Shown here: piece by piece, positions 30,541-42,015 of the stretch
How the letters are laid out: each line of letters begins with the position of its first letter
Numbering within the stretch: position 1 is the stretch's first letter
Made by a program: the position numbers and the translations under genes
The notes under the pieces: model-generated
Databases searched by the model: none
Seen by the model: only the letters and a program-made list of their open reading frames with translations
Told to the model about the DNA's origin: nothing
Assembly: GCF_016742135.1 (NCBI RefSeq)
Contig: NZ_JACVCG010000005.1
Coordinates: 1 to 64,000, forward strand
DNA: 64,000 nt
Direction: 5' to 3'
Origin: Brevundimonas sp.
GTDB taxonomy: Bacteria > Pseudomonadota > Alphaproteobacteria > Caulobacterales > Caulobacteraceae

Positions 30541-31740
30541 CTAGCGCCCCGGGCGGCGGGTCATGGCGCTGGCGGGGGCCAGTTGCAGGCCGCGGGCGTC
30601 CAGTCCGGCGGCCCAGCGGGCCACGGCCTCGACCGTCACCGGATAGCTGAAGCCGGTGCCGAGCGCGTCGCCGCGCTGTTTGGCCATGGCCTCGATCGCA
30701 TTCAACTGGCCCATGATGGCGACCGGGGTCTGGGTCTCGTCGATCACGCGGTCGGCCGTTGCGCGCGACCAGGCACCGGGGCGGCGGCGGGCCTGCCCAT
30801 CGTCGATGAAGGCCAGACCGTGGGTGCGCAGCGTGCCCAGCATGGCCCCGAAGGCCGCATCCGAGGTCATGAAGCGGTCGCCCAGATAGTTGGTCACCCC
30901 GAAATAGCCCGTCGCACGGCCCAGCAGCCAGGGCAGTTTGCTGCCGACGTCCTCGGCCCCTCCGTCCGCCAGAAGGGTGTAGGGGCCGGGGTCATTGTCG
31001 GGATAGCCGGTCGGCTCCATCGGGATCTCGATCATCACCTCATGGCCGTGCGCGCGGGCCAGATCAATCCAGGCCTGCAGGTCGTCGGCATAGGGGACGA
31101 AGCTGAGGGTGATCTCCGGCGGCAGGCGTTCGATGGCGGCACGCGTCGTTGTGGCATTCAGTCCCAGACCGCCGACGATCAGGGCCACGCGCGGCTTGCC
31201 GTTCGGGCGGAACGGACGGGCATAGGCCTCAGCCGGGGTACGGCCGTCGGTGGCGATGATCGGCAAGGGACCGGCGGGACCCGGGCGGCTCAGCCCTTCG
31301 ATCGGCGCGCGCGGCAGGGGGCTGGTCGCGGCGATGCGCGGTGCCGTGATCCCCTCTCCCGACCCTGACACACTGGCTCCGTCGGGCAGGGTTATGACCG
31401 CCTCGGTCCCGAAGGCCTCCGGATCGGCGCCGAGGGTCAGCCAAGCATCCTCGACCCCCATGGAAAAGGCTTCCATACCGGTCGGAACCCGTTCGGTCAC
31501 AGCCTCGCGTTTCAGATCGACCCGGGCCGACGGCAGGCCTGCACGCGGATCGCCCAGTACGGCAATGAACAGTCCGGCGCTGAGCAGCACCAGCAGACCG
31601 GCCGAGGCCACGGCCACCGGAGGCTTGCGGAAGAAGGCCACGATCCGCTGGCGCACGGCCCGCAGGTCGAGGCGAGGCGGCGGAGACCCGGCCCGGGCGG
31701 CAAGACGCGACTGGCGTTTGGCGAAACTGGACTCGGACAT
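30541..31740 (-). CDS. Divergent polysaccharide deacetylase family protein
   Basis: A 399-residue envelope protein of the divergent polysaccharide deacetylase (YibQ-like) family. One membrane anchor lies at about 42-64, then a variable Pro/Gly linker, and the domain from about residue 180: RVALIVGGLGLNATTTRAAI, SFVPYADDLQAWIDLARAHG, EVMIEIPMEPTGYP, and LTL-type later blocks around FIDDGQA. Its partners in many bacteria are envC-like and ctp genes, as here. Confidence 0.88.
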   Translation of the reverse strand: MSESSFAKRQSRLAARAGSPPPRLDLRAVRQRIVAFFRKPPVAVASAGLLVLLSAGLFIAVLGDPRAGLPSARVDLKREAVTERVPTGMEAFSMGVEDAWLTLGADPEAFGTEAVITLPDGASVSGSGEGITAPRIAATSPLPRAPIEGLSRPGPAGPLPIIATDGRTPAEAYARPFRPNGKPRVALIVGGLGLNATTTRAAIERLPPEITLSFVPYADDLQAWIDLARAHGHEVMIEIPMEPTGYPDNDPGPYTLLADGGAEDVGSKLPWLLGRATGYFGVTNYLGDRFMTSDAAFGAMLGTLRTHGLAFIDDGQARRRPGAWSRATADRVIDETQTPVAIMGQLNAIEAMAKQRGDALGTGFSYPVTVEAVARWAAGLDARGLQLAPASAMTRRPGR

Positions 31741-31864
31741 GCGGACCCGGACGACATCACGGCCCGGCCGCCCATGCGGTTCAGGCCATTTGGCCGCAGA
31801 ATGCCCGGTGCCGGTTAAGAAACCCTAACGCCGGATTCACCATGATCCCGAGGCATGCCCGCCC

Positions 31865-33232
31865 CTACTCCGGATCGCGACGGCTTGCCAGCTGGGTCGG
31901 CTGCGTGCCCGGCGGCGTGACAACAATCCCCTCGGGCGCGGCGGCCAGCTGGTCGAGACGACCGCCCGCGCGCAGCACGTCAAAGGCCCGTTCCAGCTGA
32001 TAGTCCTTGTCCGCAGGATAGTCTTCGCCCGGCGCCTCGAACGGCACGTGGGGGCCCTTGCGTTCGGCCCCGATCGAGGCGTCCAGCGCCGTGGCATAGG
32101 CGGCTTCGGAATAGATGAAGTTCGACCGCGCCACGATGCCGGCCTCGGCGAACGACCGCGAGACCTCCAGGTCCGGCTCGATGCCGATCTTCTGGATCGA
32201 GGAACCGGAGGGTGTGTAATAGCGCGCCGTGGTGATCGACAGGGCCCCGTCCTCGCCCCCGCGCAGCGGGATGACGGTCTGCACCGACCCCTTGCCGAAG
32301 CTGGTCAGGCCAACGACGGTGGCGCGTTGGTGATCCTGAAGGGCGCCGGCCACGATTTCCGAGGCCGAGGCCGAGCCGTAGTTGACCAGCACGACGATGG
32401 GCAGGCCCCTGGCCAGGTCGCCCGGGCGGGCCGAATAGCGTTCGATCTGATCGGGCTTGCGACCGCGCTGGCTGACGATTTCGCCACGTTCGAGGAAAGC
32501 GTCCGAGACGGCGATCGCCGCCGACAGCAGACCGCCGCCATTGTTGCGCAGGTCGACCACATAGCCCTTGATGCCCGGGTTCTCGGACTGCAGCCGGGCC
32601 ATGACCTCGTTCAGTTCGCGGCCCGTGTTCTCATTGAAGGTCGAGATGCGGACATAGCCGAACTCGCCCTCGACCCGGCCGGTGACCGACTCGATCTTGA
32701 TGATCTCGCGCGTCAGGGTGACTTCCAGAGCGTCCGCCCCATCCCGCAGGAAGGTCACCCGCACCTCGGTACCCGCCGCGCCCCGCAGCTTTTCCGAGAC
32801 CTGCGAGACTGACAGGCCCGCCGCCGTCGACCCGTCAATGACCGAGATGACGTCGCCGGCCTGGACCCCGGCGCGGTCCGCGGGACCGCCGTCCATCGGA
32901 GAGATGACCTTCACAAATCCGCCCTCGGCCGAGATGGTCAGGCCGACGCCGGAATACTGCCCCTCGGTCCGCTCGCGCAGTTCGCCGAAGCCGGCAGGCG
33001 CCAGATAGCTGGAGTGCGGGTCGAGCGCGGTCATCATGCCGCTGAGCGACGCCTCGATCAGCTTGCGGTCATCGACCGGCACCACATAGGCCTGCTTCAC
33101 CACGGCGAGCACATCGCCGAACAGCTCCAGCATGCGGAAGGTCTCATTGTTGCGGACGCTCTGCTGGGCCATGGCTGCGGCCCCCGCTCCGAGCGCCAGG
33201 GCCGCACATCCGACAAGCAACAGTCTACGCAT
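31865..33232 (-). CDS. ctpA: Carboxy-terminal processing protease (S41)
   Basis: A periplasmic serine protease of 455 residues. It has a signal peptide (MRRLLLVGCAALALGAGA), an N-terminal region with LDPHSSYLAP, a PDZ domain (about 95-180, GVGLTISAEGGFVKVISPM and GDVISVIDG), and a peptidase core with the catalytic Ser in YGSASASEIVAGAL (about 287) and Lys in FGKGSVQTV (about 312). It probably trims envelope or cell-wall-related substrates. It sits after the envC-like gene, with a 157-nt gap that may hold its own promoter. Confidence 0.95.
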   Translation of the reverse strand: MRRLLLVGCAALALGAGAAAMAQQSVRNNETFRMLELFGDVLAVVKQAYVVPVDDRKLIEASLSGMMTALDPHSSYLAPAGFGELRERTEGQYSGVGLTISAEGGFVKVISPMDGGPADRAGVQAGDVISVIDGSTAAGLSVSQVSEKLRGAAGTEVRVTFLRDGADALEVTLTREIIKIESVTGRVEGEFGYVRISTFNENTGRELNEVMARLQSENPGIKGYVVDLRNNGGGLLSAAIAVSDAFLERGEIVSQRGRKPDQIERYSARPGDLARGLPIVVLVNYGSASASEIVAGALQDHQRATVVGLTSFGKGSVQTVIPLRGGEDGALSITTARYYTPSGSSIQKIGIEPDLEVSRSFAEAGIVARSNFIYSEAAYATALDASIGAERKGPHVPFEAPGEDYPADKDYQLERAFDVLRAGGRLDQLAAAPEGIVVTPPGTQPTQLASRRDPE

Positions 33233-33389
33233 ACGGTGTCATTCCTTGTGGCCGAACCCCGGCCCGGGCGTGGAGTCGCCCCCACAGATCCATCGATGGC
33301 CTTATCAAATAGTGGAACCCGGGACCAAATCGAGGCGAAACCCCAGCCACGGTATAAATTCTGTGTCAGCGCCTCGTGACCCGCGATCC

Positions 33390-34460
33390 TCAGTCCAGCC
33401 AGGGCGAGGGATCGACGGCCACCTCCTCGCGGCGAAGCTCCAGAAGGACGGGCAGGGTGTCTCCTCCCTGCCCCAGTCTCTGGCCAGCCCTGACCCGGTC
33501 CCCGGTGCCGATGTCGAGCGTGCCCAGCCCCGACAGAACGACCCGCCAGCCCGGTCCGGCATCCAGGATGACCACCTGGCCCCAGCCGTCCAGCGGTCCG
33601 GCGTGGATGACCTCGGCTTCCAAGGGCGCGAGCACGGCCTGGCCCCCCGCCCGCCATTGCCAGCCGGACGAGCCCTTGCCGAACCGCGCCGTAGGGGGGC
33701 CCTCGACCGGCGCCAGCAGGGTGTCGCGCCCATTGGGCAGTCTGAGGGCGGGCGTCTCGCTGACGGGGACCTCCGGCACCGGGACCGCCCAGGCGCGCAG
33801 ACGGGCTTCCAGCGCCTCGGCCTCGCGGCGGGCCCGCCGGGCCTCGGCCCGCAGGGTGGCGCGCCGGGCGCGGTCCGCGACCAGCCGTGACTGCAGCGTG
33901 GCCTGACGATCCCCCGTCTGGCTCTCGCTGACGAACAGCCGTTCGCTTTGCAGGGCGATGGCGCGACGCTCGGCAACCACGGCGGCGCGGCGGCGATCCG
34001 CCTGCTCGACCCGCTCCGTCAGGGGCACGACCAGCGCCTTCATCAGCACCGCCGCGCGGACCGTATCGACGGCCTCCCGCGTCGGCACGACCAGCGGGGG
34101 CGGCGGATGCCGCGTCAGGGTCTGCAACGCCCCCAGCACCCGCGTGAGCGGCCCCTTGGCCAGGGCCAGGTCCTCGAGCGCGCGGGCTTCCTGGCGACCG
34201 GCGGCATCCAGCTGACGACGCTGCAGCAGGACGGTTTCGTCACCGGCGGCGGGCTGACGCTCCAGGCTGGCCTCGGTGGCGGCGATCCGGCGATCCAGCG
34301 CTGCCACATCCGCCTCGATCCGCCGGGTCCGGATCACGGCGTCCCGATAGCGGGCCTGAACCTCGGCGACCGCCTCCGGATCGGGGCGTGCCCCGGACTG
34401 GCCCGACACCGGCCCGACCATGCCGAACATCAGGGCAAGCATGAGCAGGACCCGCCGCAT
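33390..34460 (-). CDS. EnvC-like LytM factor with degenerate active site
   Basis: A 356-residue exported coiled-coil protein. The signal peptide is MRRVLLMLALMFGMVGPVSG. Long helical segments (about 25-225, many Arg/Glu/Ala heptads) are followed by a C-terminal M23/LytM domain (about 255-355) with AVLAPLEAEVIHAG and GWGQVVILDAG. The zinc ligands H...D and HxH of active LytM enzymes are absent (the last motif reads LLELR), so it is predicted to be a non-enzymatic activator of amidases, as EnvC is in E. coli. Confidence 0.88.
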   Translation of the reverse strand: MRRVLLMLALMFGMVGPVSGQSGARPDPEAVAEVQARYRDAVIRTRRIEADVAALDRRIAATEASLERQPAAGDETVLLQRRQLDAAGRQEARALEDLALAKGPLTRVLGALQTLTRHPPPPLVVPTREAVDTVRAAVLMKALVVPLTERVEQADRRRAAVVAERRAIALQSERLFVSESQTGDRQATLQSRLVADRARRATLRAEARRARREAEALEARLRAWAVPVPEVPVSETPALRLPNGRDTLLAPVEGPPTARFGKGSSGWQWRAGGQAVLAPLEAEVIHAGPLDGWGQVVILDAGPGWRVVLSGLGTLDIGTGDRVRAGQRLGQGGDTLPVLLELRREEVAVDPSPWLD

Positions 34461-34465
34461 CCGCC

Positions 34466-34930
34466 TCAGTCCCGGTGATAGGGCGTGCCCGCCAGAAGCG
34501 TGGTGGCGCGATAGATCTGTTCGGCCAGCATGGCGCGCGCCAGGGCATGGGGCCAGGTCTGGGGACCAAAGGCAAGCGTCAGCGAGGCCGCATCGCGGAC
34601 CATCTCGTCCAGCCCGTCCGCCCCGCCGATCAAAAAGGCCAGATGACGCTCGCCGCCATCCCGGATGTCGCGGATCAGGTCGGCAAAAGCGCGCGAGGAA
34701 AAGGTCTTGCCGCGCTCGTCACAGGCGATCAGACGCGCGCCCGTGGTGGCGGCCAACAGGGCGACGCCTTCCGGGCCCGGACCGGTCTTTTTCGGCTCGA
34801 CATCAATCAGCTCACAGGGGCCCAGACCGATCCCGCGTCCTGTGCGACCGGCGCGCAGGGCATAGTCGTTGGCGAGGTCCGCTTCGGGTCCCCGCCCCGC
34901 CCGACCGATGGCAACGATCGACAGCTTCAC
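34466..34930 (-). CDS. rlmH: 23S rRNA pseudouridine-1915 N3-methyltransferase
   Basis: A SPOUT methyltransferase acting on 70S ribosomes. The 154-residue protein carries ACDERGKTFSS, FLIGGADGLD and the C-terminal LARAMLAEQIYRATTLLAG followed by PYHR, all family signatures. It lies between rsfS and the envC-like gene, matching the usual alphaproteobacterial order. Confidence 0.97.
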   Translation of the reverse strand: MKLSIVAIGRAGRGPEADLANDYALRAGRTGRGIGLGPCELIDVEPKKTGPGPEGVALLAATTGARLIACDERGKTFSSRAFADLIRDIRDGGERHLAFLIGGADGLDEMVRDAASLTLAFGPQTWPHALARAMLAEQIYRATTLLAGTPYHRD

Positions 34931-34955
34931 GACGCGGGTCCCCCGTCAGACAGGC

Positions 34956-35402
34956 CTAGTTGCGGGCCGTCCGGTGGGCCGAGTCCACGGCCCAGATCTT
35001 CTCGATGTTGTAGAAGGTCCGCACTTCGGGTCGGAACAGGTGAACGATCACGTCCCCGGCGTCGATCAGCACCCAGTCACAGTGGGGCAGACCCTCGACC
35101 TTGACGCGGCCGAGGCCGTGGTCCTTGAGCGTGCGCAGCAGGTGATCGGCCAGCGCGCTGACATGGCGGTGCGAGCGGCCGGATGCCACGATCATGGTAT
35201 CGGACATCGGGCTTTTGCCCTTGAGGTCGATCAGGACGATGTCCTGGGCCTTGTCCTCGTCCAGCTTGGCCAGCAGGGCGGTTTCGAGCGGGGTGCTTCC
35301 GGTCGGAAGCTCGGCGGATCGGGCGTCAGCACTGTCCGGGCCGTCGGAATCGGCGTGCGGGGTGTCGTCAGCATGCGCATCGTGCGCGGGCGAGGGGGTC
35401 AG
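34956..35402 (-). CDS. rsfS: Ribosomal silencing factor RsfS, probable CTG start
   Basis: RsfS binds L14 and blocks subunit joining under starvation. The conserved core is ALLAKLDEDKAQDIVLIDLK, then GKSPMSDTMIVASGRSHRHV and later HCDWVLIDAGDVIVHLFRPE. The first ATG (35207) lies inside this core and would give a broken domain. Between the preceding in-frame stop (TGA, ending near 35427) and the core there is no ATG, GTG or TTG. The best start is CTG at 35402, 7 nt after GGAG, giving 148 residues with an acidic, disordered N-terminus. An ATT at 35408 is the alternative. Confidence 0.85.
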   Translation of the reverse strand: MTPSPAHDAHADDTPHADSDGPDSADARSAELPTGSTPLETALLAKLDEDKAQDIVLIDLKGKSPMSDTMIVASGRSHRHVSALADHLLRTLKDHGLGRVKVEGLPHCDWVLIDAGDVIVHLFRPEVRTFYNIEKIWAVDSAHRTARN

Positions 35403-35460
35403 CGGAATACTCCAGTCGATGACAGATCAGCCACGACCCTAGCACATCCCCGCCGGGCGG

Positions 35461-36135
35461 TCACGGTCGCCGGGACGCGGCTTCGGCGCGCAGGGCCGTC
35501 GAGGACGCCCGGTTGAGCGGTGCCGTCAGATAGACCCAGGCCGGGGCCTGTCGATCCGCCAGGGTCAGGGCCTCATGCGCCTGGATACGGTATCGGCGAT
35601 ACCGCAGGGCGGCCGGGGCCGACCGGCTTTCCAGCAGACTGCCCGGGCGGGCCACCACGGCCATGGGCATCAGCGACAACAGGTCCGTCCAGCCCCGCCA
35701 GCGATGGAAGCCGGCCAGATTGTCCGACCCCATCAACCAGACGAATTTCACCCCCGGATAGCGGGCGGTCAGGGCCCTCAGCGTATCGATCGTCCGGGTC
35801 GTGCCGACCCGCGACTCGAAATCGGAAATGACCATGTGCCGGGCGCCGTCGGCCCGGTCGGCCCACTGCCGGGCCGAGGCCATGCGCTCGGCAAGCGGCG
35901 CGGTCTCGGCCTCGGACTTCAGCGGATTCTGGGGCGACACCAGCCAGATGACCCGGTCCAGACCCAGCCGCCGCAGCGCCGTCTCGGCCACATGGGCATG
36001 GCCGTCATGGGCCGGATTGAAGGAGCCGCCGAACAGACCGACACGCATGCCCGGATACAGCAGCAGCCCGTCGTTCAGCCCGCCGGGGCGGGGCCCGGAG
36101 GTCCGGGGGGCAGGACCGGCATGAAAGAAGCGCAA
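35461..36135 (-). CDS. nadD: Nicotinate-nucleotide adenylyltransferase
   Basis: Adenylates nicotinate mononucleotide in NAD synthesis. It has the nucleotidyltransferase motif GLFGGSFNPAHDGHAHVAE (with the HxGH-type DGHAH), VWLMGSDNLAGFHRW, and the C-terminal SSTALR. The first start is TTG at 36135. An ATG at 36048 would begin exactly at MRVGLFGG. I keep the TTG because related alphaproteobacterial proteins commonly carry a short lead sequence ending in PGM before the IGLFGG block, but this is uncertain. Confidence 0.93.
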   Translation of the reverse strand: MRFFHAGPAPRTSGPRPGGLNDGLLLYPGMRVGLFGGSFNPAHDGHAHVAETALRRLGLDRVIWLVSPQNPLKSEAETAPLAERMASARQWADRADGARHMVISDFESRVGTTRTIDTLRALTARYPGVKFVWLMGSDNLAGFHRWRGWTDLLSLMPMAVVARPGSLLESRSAPAALRYRRYRIQAHEALTLADRQAPAWVYLTAPLNRASSTALRAEAASRRP

Positions 36136-36214
36136 GGACAGGTCTCGGCGGGGCTTATGCTCACGCGTGCCCTAACACCCCCGCCCCCGCTTGTCTCGAT
36201 TTAATGACGCAACC

Positions 36215-37516
36215 TCACGGCCGCGCGTGCCCCTTGCCGCGGACGACATATTTGAAGCTGGTCAGCTGCTCGGCGCCGACCGGGCCGCGGGCGTGCAGAC
36301 GATCGGTGGAGATACCGATCTCGCCGCCGAAGCCGAACTCGCCCCCGTCGGCATATTGGGTCGAGGCATTGGCCAGCACGATGCCGGCGTCAGCCTCGGA
36401 CAGGAAGCGTTCTATCACCGCCTCGTCGGACGCGACGATCGCCTCGGTATGGCCCGAACCATAGCGCGCGATGTGCTCCAGCGCTCCCCCCACCCCGTCG
36501 ACCAGTTTCACCGCGAGGATGGCGGCCAGATACTCCTTCGGCCAGTCGGCCTCGGTGACCTCGGTCGCGTCGGGGATGATCTTGCGCGCCTCCGGATCGG
36601 CACGCAGTTCGCAGCCGGAGGCCTTCAGGGCCTCGGCGATGCCAGGCAGCAGTCGTTCGGCCCCGGCCTTGTCGACCAGCAGGGTTTCCGCCGCGCCGCA
36701 GACCGACACGCGGCGCATCTTGGCGTTCAGCACGACCTCACGCGCCATGTCCGGATCGGCGCTGGCGTCGACATAGACGTGATTGACGCCCTCCAGATGG
36801 CCCAGCACGGCAACGCGCGCTTCGGTCTGGACGCGCTCGACCAGCGACCGGCCGCCACGCGGGATCAGCAGGTCGATGGATCCGTCCAGTCCTGTCAGGA
36901 TATGGCCGACCGCCGCGCGGTCCCGCGTGGTGACGATCTGCACGCAATCAGGGCTGAGGCCAGCCTGTTCCAGACCTTCGGCGAGCGCCCCGTGAATGGC
37001 CAGATTCGAGCGCAGACACTCCGAGCCGCCGCGCAGGATCACGGCATTGCCGGCCCGCAGGGCCAGGGCCGCCGCGTCAGCGGTCACATTGGGGCGGCTC
37101 TCATAGATGATGGCCAGCACCCCGATGGGCGTCCGCACCCGGGCGATGTCCAGCCCGTTGTCCGGCGTCCAGCGGGCGGTTTCCACGCCGACCGGGTCGG
37201 GAATGGCGGCAATCTTTTCGAGCGCAGCGATGACGCCGTCCAGCCGCCTTTCGTCGAGCGCCAGTCGATCCATCATGGCCGAGGCCATACCCTTGGCCTT
37301 GGCCGCCTCGAGGTCGGCGGCATTGGCGGCCAGCACCCCGGCCGAGCGGGCCTTGAGCGCCTTGGCCATGCCGTCGATGGCGCGGGTGCGTATCTCGGGC
37401 GAGGCGAGGCCCAGCTCGCGGGCAGCGGCGCGGGCCTTTCGGCCCAGGGTCAGCATCTCGGCCTCGAGGGTGTATTCGGGGGATGTGTCGGGTGCGATCT
37501 CCGCAGTCGGGGTCAT
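36215..37516 (-). CDS. proA: Gamma-glutamyl phosphate reductase
   Basis: Reduces gamma-glutamyl phosphate to glutamate semialdehyde in proline synthesis. The 433-residue aldehyde-dehydrogenase-fold enzyme has PIGVLAIIYESRPNVTADAA, LRGGSECLRSN, LIPRGGRSLVERV and the catalytic Cys in RRVSVCGAAETLLVD. The ATG at 37516 is favoured because an AGGGA sits 6 nt upstream. An ATG two codons earlier abuts that AGGGA. It follows proB at 65 nt. Confidence 0.97.
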   Translation of the reverse strand: MTPTAEIAPDTSPEYTLEAEMLTLGRKARAAARELGLASPEIRTRAIDGMAKALKARSAGVLAANAADLEAAKAKGMASAMMDRLALDERRLDGVIAALEKIAAIPDPVGVETARWTPDNGLDIARVRTPIGVLAIIYESRPNVTADAAALALRAGNAVILRGGSECLRSNLAIHGALAEGLEQAGLSPDCVQIVTTRDRAAVGHILTGLDGSIDLLIPRGGRSLVERVQTEARVAVLGHLEGVNHVYVDASADPDMAREVVLNAKMRRVSVCGAAETLLVDKAGAERLLPGIAEALKASGCELRADPEARKIIPDATEVTEADWPKEYLAAILAVKLVDGVGGALEHIARYGSGHTEAIVASDEAVIERFLSEADAGIVLANASTQYADGGEFGFGGEIGISTDRLHARGPVGAEQLTSFKYVVRGKGHARP

Positions 37517-37581
37517 GGTCATTCCCTTAAGGTCGGGCCGTGTCCGTCAGTTTCAACCCCCGAGGGGTGGTTCGGCCAGCG

Positions 37582-39821
<2,240 letters not shown>

Positions 39822-39869
39822 TTACAGGCGGGTTTGACAAGACTGACCCGGCCCCGGATCATATTGACC

Positions 39870-40277
39870 ATGGGTCTGCACGAAACATTGGCCGTCTGGT
39901 CGGATCGCGAGCCCACGCTCGACGAGGAACTGCGGGCGCTCAGCGACGAGGATGCCCCCGAGATGGCCAATCTGCCGCCGGACTGGACCGGCGTTCTCGC
40001 GACCCTGTTCATATCGACCGCCATGGGCCAGCACGGCCCCCGCGTGAAGGTCTACATCAAGACCGGGCGCGGCCAGCCCAGCGCCTCGATCTCTATCGGC
40101 CCCAACCCGCGCATACTGGCCAGTAGTCTGGACGAGCGCGACCTGAACCGCATTGCGCCCAAGGCTATCGAATGGGTGGCTCTGAACCACGAGGCCCTGA
40201 CCACCTTCTGGTTCGAGGGTGAGGGCCTGGCGATCGCCGACGTCGCCAACTTCGCCAGGTCCCTGAAGCGCGTCTAG
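39870..40277 (+). CDS. Hypothetical protein, possibly DUF4160-like
   Basis: A 135-residue cytoplasmic protein of unknown role. The C-terminal part (GPRVKVYIKTGRGQPSASIS through EWVALNHEALTTFWFEG) vaguely resembles DUF4160 proteins that accompany toxin-antitoxin loci, but no partner gene is present. The region upstream of the ATG shows no clear ribosome-binding site. It is divergent from obgE, and its stop is 4 nt from the convergent ald gene. Confidence 0.65.
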   Translation: MGLHETLAVWSDREPTLDEELRALSDEDAPEMANLPPDWTGVLATLFISTAMGQHGPRVKVYIKTGRGQPSASISIGPNPRILASSLDERDLNRIAPKAIEWVALNHEALTTFWFEGEGLAIADVANFARSLKRV

Positions 40278-40281
40278 GCGC

Positions 40282-41397
40282 CTACTTCTCCCACACGCCG
40301 TAGGGGTCGGACCATTCCATGCCCATGGCCTCGGCCACGGCGGGATAGGTGATCTGGCCGCCCAGCACATTCAGACCACGGGCCAGGTGCGGGTCCTTCT
40401 TGAGAGCATCCAGACCGTGGTCAGCCAGCGCCAGGCCGAACGGCAGGGTGGCGTTGTTCAGGGCTTCCGAGGACGTGCGCGGCGCGGCACCCGGCATATT
40501 GGCGACGCAATAGTGAACCACGCCGTCAATCTCATAGGTCGGGTCTTCGTGGGTGGTCGGCTTCGATGTCTCGAAACAGCCGCCCTGGTCGATGGCCACA
40601 TCCACCAGCACCGAGCCGTTCTTCATCTGCTTCAGGTGTTCGCGCTTGACCAGTTTGGGCGCCGCCGCCCCGTGCACCAGCACCGCGCCGATCACCACAT
40701 CGGCCTTGATGATTTCCTCCTCGATGGCGTTGATCGAGGAGTAGCGGGTGATGACCCGGCCGTCGGTCAGTTCGTCAATCTCGCGCATGCGCGGGATGGA
40801 GCGCTCCAGCACCACGACCTCGGCCCCCAGACCCAGCGCCATGCGGGCCGCGTTGAAGCCGACCACGCCGCCTCCCAGCACCGCGACGCGGGCCGGGGCC
40901 ACACCGGGCACGCCACAGAACAACAGGCCCATGCCGCCGTTGTGCTTCAGCAGGGTCTCGGCCGCCGAGAAGACGGCGATCCGGCCGGCCACTTCCGACA
41001 TCGGCGCCAGCAGTGGCAGCCCGCCATTGCGGTCCGTCACCGTCTCATAGGCGATGGCCGCGCATTTCGAGGCCAGCAGCCCCTTGGTCTGTTCGGGATC
41101 GGGCGCCAGGTGCAGATAGGTGTAGAGGATCTGGTCCTCGCGGAGCATTTCCCACTCGACCTTCTGCGGCTCCTTGACCTTCACGATCATGTCGCTGTCG
41201 GCAAAGACGGTTTTGGCGTCCGGGGCGATCTTCGCGCCCGCCAGCTTGTATTCGGCATCGGTAAAGCCCGCGCCTTCTCCCGCTCCGGTCTGGACCAGCA
41301 CCGTATGGCCATGGGCCACATATTCGCGCACCGCCGTCGGCGTGAGGCCGATGCGGTGTTCGTTCTTCTTGATTTCCTGGGGGACACCGACGCGCAT
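40282..41397 (-). CDS. ald: Alanine dehydrogenase
   Basis: Interconverts L-alanine and pyruvate plus ammonia with NAD. The 371-residue protein has [20 protein letters not shown], the catalytic Lys/His region [11 protein letters not shown] and [11 protein letters not shown], the NAD-binding [20 protein letters not shown], and the C-terminal [20 protein letters not shown]. It lies back-to-back with an Lrp-family regulator gene, which is the usual arrangement for alanine-inducible ald. Confidence 0.97.
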   Translation of the reverse strand: MRVGVPQEIKKNEHRIGLTPTAVREYVAHGHTVLVQTGAGEGAGFTDAEYKLAGAKIAPDAKTVFADSDMIVKVKEPQKVEWEMLREDQILYTYLHLAPDPEQTKGLLASKCAAIAYETVTDRNGGLPLLAPMSEVAGRIAVFSAAETLLKHNGGMGLLFCGVPGVAPARVAVLGGGVVGFNAARMALGLGAEVVVLERSIPRMREIDELTDGRVITRYSSINAIEEEIIKADVVIGAVLVHGAAAPKLVKREHLKQMKNGSVLVDVAIDQGGCFETSKPTTHEDPTYEIDGVVHYCVANMPGAAPRTSSEALNNATLPFGLALADHGLDALKKDPHLARGLNVLGGQITYPAVAEAMGMEWSDPYGVWEK

Positions 41398-41478
41398 GAC
41401 CGTTTCCTCTGGATGGCAGGTGGGCCGTTCCGGCCCGGTTCGGCGCGCAATCTAGCGGGCACGGCGGCGCAGGTTCCT

Positions 41479-41498
41479 GTTCATTTTGCTGTGTGAAC
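41479..41498. promoter_or_regulatory. Candidate Lrp operator between ald and its regulator
   Basis: The imperfect palindrome has arms GTTCA (41479-41483) and TGAAC (41494-41498) around a 10-nt AT-rich centre, within the 137-nt divergent gap. Symmetry and position suit an Lrp/AldR binding site. Confidence 0.4.
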
Positions 41499-41534
41499 GG
41501 CGTAAAGTCACAGAATCTTGCGAGGAGCCATCCG

Positions 41535-42011
41535 TTGAAGACTGTTTCTGCCGTCACTCTCGACGCTATCGATCGCAGGATGCTGCGCGCCCTTCAGGAG
41601 AACGGGCGGATCTCAAACGCCGATCTGGCCCGCACGGTGAACCTGTCCGAGAGCGCCTGCCTCAGGCGGCTGCGGGCGCTCGAGACCGAGGGCGTCATCA
41701 GTCGCTATGCCGCCATCATCAACGAGCGCGCCGTAGGCCTGCCGATCAGTGTGTTCGTCACGGTCACCCTGTCGTCCCAGGCCGAAAGCGCCCTTACCGC
41801 CTTCGAGACGGCGGTCGCCACTGTGCCCGAGGTGGTCGAATGCTATCTGATGACCGGGGTCTCGGACTATCTGCTCCGGCTGGTGGTGCGCGACGTCGAT
41901 GACCTTGAGCGAATCCACTCGCACGAGCTGACCCGCATCCCGGGCGTCACCCGCGTCTCGTCCAGTGTCGCCATGCGCACCGTGGTCAAGCGGGGCGCGC
42001 TGCCGGTCTGA
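41535..42011 (+). CDS. Lrp/AsnC-family regulator of ald
   Basis: A 158-residue regulator with an N-terminal HTH (LDAIDRRMLRALQENGRISN then ADLARTVNLSESACLRRLRA) and a C-terminal RAM domain (ISVFVTVTLSSQAESALTAF, ECYLMTGVSDYLLRLVVRD). The TTG start at 41535 is chosen because GAGGAG lies 7 nt upstream. A GTG further up has no ribosome-binding site. Its location next to ald suggests it activates ald in response to alanine. Confidence 0.9.
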   Translation: MKTVSAVTLDAIDRRMLRALQENGRISNADLARTVNLSESACLRRLRALETEGVISRYAAIINERAVGLPISVFVTVTLSSQAESALTAFETAVATVPEVVECYLMTGVSDYLLRLVVRDVDDLERIHSHELTRIPGVTRVSSSVAMRTVVKRGALPV

Positions 42012-42015
42012 CCGG

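Noticed and set aside
31815..31829. CtrA-like site (TTAA-N7-TAAC) upstream of the polysaccharide deacetylase gene
   Set aside because: It departs from TTAA-N7-TTAA in the second half and a single weak match in this much sequence is expected by chance.
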